Shown piece after piece: positions 63,301-64,000 of a stretch of DNA of 64,000 nucleotides. Under the pieces are notes generated by a model, which worked only from the letters and a program-made list of their open reading frames with translations, did not search any database and had not been told where the DNA came from. Source of the stretch: JAXGPP01 sp040766885 (lineage in GTDB: Bacteria; Planctomycetota; Planctomycetia; Pirellulales; Thermoguttaceae). The position numbers were made by a program, and so were the translations under genes. The stretch lies in the NCBI GenBank assembly GCA_040766885.1, contig JAXGPP010000020.1, positions 98,755 to 162,754 on the forward strand, given 5' to 3'. The stretch's first letter is position 1. Every line of letters begins with the position of its first letter.

Positions 63301-64000
63301 CGCCGACCAAGTTCCGCGCGACACGAATCAGACGCCTCCGGAACTGCCCGGAGCGGATTATCGCGACACGGTTTTTGACGACGAGGCCGCGACGGCGATC
63401 AACCAGTATCCGGGCGCCCAGGCGCCGTTCACCGGCCGCTTCCGCCCGGCCCCGGGCCAGTTGACGGCGTTCGATGGCCTGAATGCCCGCGGCACCTGGA
63501 CCCTGGAAGTCCTCGACAATCGGGGCGGTCCGTACGATCCGGCTGATCCCGATCCGTTCTTCCCGGCTCCGCTGCCCGCATTCCTCAAGAGTTGGTCGCT
63601 CGATCTTGGCGTGGGCCTGCAGGCCTCCGACGAGTTCCGCGTGAACACCTCGGACGTGGGCGACCAGAACTACGCCTCGATCGGCATGGACCGCAGCGGA
63701 CAGTTCGTGATCGCGTGGAGCGGTCCGGGCAGCCAGCAGTTCCAGGTCGATAACTCGGCTGGCGGCGTCTACTACCAGCGTTACAACGCCGGTGGAGGCA
63801 GGATCGGCACCGAGATCCGCGCCAACAAGCAGACCTCCGGCGCGCAGAAGTTCCCCTCGGTCGACATGGACGCCGACGGCAACTTCGTCATGGTTTGGAC
63901 CGCGCCCACGGCCCAGACCGGCGTGACGGCCGTCTATCGTTACAACGGCCAGGTCGGCGCGACCGATAACCAGGGCCCGCTGTGCACCGAGATCCTGGTG
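54386..64000 (+). CDS. Giant surface protein, N-terminal 3205 residues (open at the right edge)
   Basis: The plus-strand frame is open from ATG 54386 to the window end; GAGGA lies 9 nt before the start. Frame checks near 55928, 58031, 60482, 62249 and 63662 all agree with one uninterrupted reading frame. Residues 44-50 (LEQRQLL) are a variant of the planctomycetal surface-protein motif after a basic leader. The rest is built from DADGDFV(V/I)TW-type repeats, each with a hydrophobic beta-strand followed by (D/N)IYARR(F/Y). From about residue 1420 these form three long repeat blocks, about 583-588 residues apart and partly identical in DNA. Residues about 2910-3075 resemble a proprotein-convertase P-domain (VDVRVNITHPRVSDLTLVLV, NARGTWTLEVLDNRG). 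It is probably a secreted adhesin or envelope protein. Confidence 0.85.
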   Translation, partial: MSLFRFADLRNVTKKLGKTRGRRSRPEREMPKSRKPRRLLMDSLEQRQLLSVTVADWEDILVSQPQGYYMFQDNPGLSNDLYVARPGGYVALTSVPYDDPLTPQLEQYSEIISAYGNPETLAGQSIGTDADGDFVVTYTRDDLVMRLLKNPNGSVVLDSATGLPVYQPVLDPATGNPMIDQNIYARYFTDEVQRLTLPALSELDLDPTNSQYAHFSLRVGGTEVQKLEISASNLPWSGETFPAGSFELGFDVNGDGTVTAAETATVAGYDSTLLPSLNAVLIQNALDGIGGALDGVVVEAINSQEFLIKFADVSLNYQFGTDVAGNVPDIVVPSFAGLSGFYPAVMVETVSEPFVVRDIPLFPNSPADTARAIESYFRQVQVEERLTSTRDYAPVDYPPQDRAQGSGSTTDSPRIDPETTPPVPLADISVRAINATTFDITYTNFSGKKDYPEIVVEDVRNDFNNPNSSTGDPLAFLSNIDTLKAPSAEFRVNPLELKDDPATPWPDVYDQSRPSIAMDADGDFVIVWQSEVPDSLNLGSKYDIYGRQFVPLAMVADPATVPGFITPGIRAMAATQVIVFDSEVVTDLTGTFQLRVGGQLTGAISFDSTKLDETAGAIRDELVALGYTQAEVRILQPSDPFRLEIAFPTANGPVDQPAIEYVAIPGGLAAKVSFEGLPDDLFTFRANTFTVNEQWEPAVGMDDLGNFTVAWRTGGQELSFFNGIKAQKFNRHGQRIGVEWEVSNETTQIDFDPNVAMSADGHTLITWVRTSDPDYVIGEGYVASVLGELYAPTAAGDPPVPLPIVNQFGIQGAGNPTADFDRNNNFLVTTDAIFDNDAVGGASMGVRAIMYRYNGAGGLTVVRDEFRANSSSFNTGATTLWPFEQMNPQAGLDADGDMFISYEGNGPDASVETIMDGTFFRDLINSQKNADLLPYFNPALDDLDYYFFGNGTSSPWGDDADVDRAIETVLIVAYKQGATSEQIGRLRALLEERAQLLRGGASDILLSRYDAIPGSAPQTLYGDSIINNTREGRNTRVYLRFLKTTTGGNFGLQMGTPWGTHTATVTPRIVNGIIDPVGTADDMDEQIQAALGTSWPETGGADYWGNVRVRLMNTTAGAFNDEVTWRQGTPWEIYPTMPQFDPVTYYVYEVTFQGDVHDLYISCGVSGNTLAPGQNPTPTEFVWGTESFVQELSESETFGGVSPASISSLRYLHHTQASMGVEPDGDYVLAWTDIDSRVTLWDHTLNDYVSDNSSSHIYYRRFNENTDTAGPQVTDMVDAEGKRVDAGAVLTAGANNYIVLTFDEDMLNSGQDAVTDLDNYRLLANGVELTGGIVKIEYGLNKAAEIFGTLPTNKWEAVLTLDGQPLDATQSALKPGNYTIEALAPTLDGSSTGLRDLRGNPLNYTGFTSTTYGQSFSRNFTISVTAGTDQGVDTGTAGGTTYPESARAVAVDANGDHVVTWSAVDTTLGVERVFVRVYDTDGTPSDVTPNAFQVTPIVDEPGFISDTQRYATVAVDKDGDFIVTWTNYRGGDADIYARRYKADGTALGNAFRVNAIGTSESGSPTAQKWSQVAADADGDFVITWSSELGGQGGSGQGFDVYARRFSGEVLFDTEGKIAEPQSATASEFLVNQSTVGNQLVSSVSMDAVGRFVVSWTSSVSNNDDVFARVFTAQGAGDAAFNAGNEFLVNTTTAGNQKFANVGMDLSGDNFVVTWSSSNQDGDGYGVYARRFNRAAGGPVGGEFRVNTTTEWDQMYSSVAMDHQGDFVITWSGRGTQPGQEDKNLMGVFYQRYSANGAPAPQGETRVNQSTAGDQKYSSIGSDGFGNVIIVWTGLGSQPGTTAIYKFSSVNNDPLNDNDGPIVTDVSRADNFRTRIIDGSTIEKGANGLAEIVVSFGENLSTAGGLTGLSSVLNPANWQLKKNNSVIVGGIAAINFGYNPATRKFEARLTLDENGSAQGTMPLTEGVYELLVRDTITDGLNRLDGNFDGVAGSGALPGYQHRFTISSVQGSDVPISDNLGNAQTYAGASKSVAVDADGDYVSVFSVFDTAANRDRVYLRMFSASGNPASTMPAAFWVNAGDANSASFGGDHQRFGTVAADKDGDFIVTWTNYRGSDSDIYARRFRANGTPLGDSFRVNTLGTSDTGAPTKQKWSQVAADADGDFVITWASEQLGQPGEPTQGFDIYARRYSSRITESAGKVNPPTASTASEFLVNTTTAGNQQTPTIAMAANGRFVIAWTSNAAGNDDVLARVFDPQGLPDPVLGTEFVVASGAGLQYYPNVAMNLAGNRFVVAWSDSVADTSGTGVFARIYDNNGPLAANPNAFRVNTTIESDQTYAAVVMDHQGDFTVAWTGHGNQPGQEDQDQFGVFYQRFLADGTPDTFNLQLQETRANRSTPGPQRLPSVGSDGEGNIVIVWTGQGSAAGSTAIYKFDSVLTQPAADDDGPIVTDVALNDTNRTRVHSGDSLNVGDTGLSRLVVMFGESMSTFGGAIGAESVTNPANWILTRDGTPIDGAISSVTFGLNAATRKYEAILTLDGNGTQAGVVPLTTQGQYVLTVRDLMTDGRNRLDGNFDAVPATGTQQGYQHSFFLVTSGTPGTDDPVNVVNGSAKSAWTYPESRRSVAVDADGDYVVVWTAPDTIKDTSGNDVTVDRLFMRRFNADNTPQSAVLPVSFTTAVKGGQRFGAVAADEDGDYVVTWTQYDTVNGQMQSDIYARRFTAGGVALGNHFRVNTYTLSDQKWSMVDVNAHGDFIITWSSLGQEDGGQMGTSYGIYARRFDSYGQPLGQEFQVNVTKEGDQKYSSVAIDDMGGFVVTWTSDQGGVGTDIVARQYWQDGSPQASPLGVGYNFGEIMVNQVTSGNQNFPDVAMNAAGTSYIVTWSGPDGNNNGIFGRQFTREVAENVDPRALFNSQLPNAGLPIPNITPNTVPLTTTITVDQSFQITDVDVRVNITHPRVSDLTLVLVSPTGVRVTLADQVPRDTNQTPPELPGADYRDTVFDDEAATAINQYPGAQAPFTGRFRPAPGQLTAFDGLNARGTWTLEVLDNRGGPYDPADPDPFFPAPLPAFLKSWSLDLGVGLQASDEFRVNTSDVGDQNYASIGMDRSGQFVIAWSGPGSQQFQVDNSAGGVYYQRYNAGGGRIGTEIRANKQTSGAQKFPSVDMDADGNFVMVWTAPTAQTGVTAVYRYNGQVGATDNQGPLCTEILV

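Noticed and set aside
55790..63310. Long minus-strand open frames (787, 347 and 1109 codons) opposite the giant surface gene
   Set aside because: The plus-strand frame carries a clear LEQRQLL motif, repeats and a P-domain; the antisense frames only mirror its repeats.
1..64000. tRNA and rRNA genes
   Set aside because: Intergenic regions were read for cloverleaf-type and rRNA sequences; none was convincing. A tRNA search tool would be decisive.

Overview
The window is high-GC DNA from a planctomycete, most likely an order with large secreted surface proteins (Pirellulales or a relative). The evidence is the planctomycetal LEPR-XLL-type N-terminal motif in three very large secreted proteins (LEQRNLL, LEPLENRALM, LEQRQLL). 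Further support comes from the gene mix: an atp operon led by AtpZ and AtpI-like genes, a cytochrome b fused to cytochrome c, a kinase fused to a tubulin-like domain, DUF1593, Tat-exported Gfo/Idh/MocA and SGNH proteins, and many small palindromic intergenic repeats. No rRNA, tRNA, CRISPR array, IS element or prophage was seen.

Region by region. 1-188 is the start of a membrane protein that runs off the left edge. 313-8141 (minus strand) is a complete F1Fo ATP synthase operon in the order atpZ, atpI-like, atpB, E, F, H, A, G, D, C, with an apparent one-base lesion at the end of atpG. 8966-13093 (plus) holds a DUF4912/Rho_N protein, a UVR-domain protein overlapping ribF by 4 nt, and an NrnA-like DHH phosphoesterase. 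13343-15735 (plus) is a two-gene Rieske/cytochrome b-c respiratory complex, in which one heme b histidine is replaced by tyrosine. 15938-19846 holds a membrane protein, two small secreted proteins and glycyl-tRNA synthetase. 20121-28215 (minus) encodes two large surface proteins (Calx-beta and PKD/RTX-like), with an ECF sigma factor just upstream. 29212-31387 is a decayed, repeat-rich stretch with a pseudogene. 31388-34317 holds a DUF1593 hydrolase and a membrane protein. 34826-37717 is an accessory cluster: an Apea-like HEPN protein, a DUF4238 protein and an RNA 2'-phosphotransferase. 37800-43654 holds an LRR protein, a DUF6933-like protein, a secreted oxidoreductase and an aldehyde dehydrogenase.

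43751-51454 looks like a signalling module. A Ser/Thr kinase fused to a tubulin-like GTPase domain is translationally coupled, through a TTG start, to an FHA protein with a degenerate EAL domain. A protein with receiver, degenerate GGDEF and CBS domains diverges from these, followed by a convergent AAA ATPase. 51601-52365 is an SGNH hydrolase. From 53117 a TIGR03032-family gene with a hairpin leader is followed after 18 nt by a giant surface protein (at least 3205 residues, open at the right edge) built of long repeats of about 583 residues and a proprotein-convertase P-domain.

Long minus-strand open frames opposite cytochrome b, atpA and the giant surface gene are GC-driven shadows and are not annotated.
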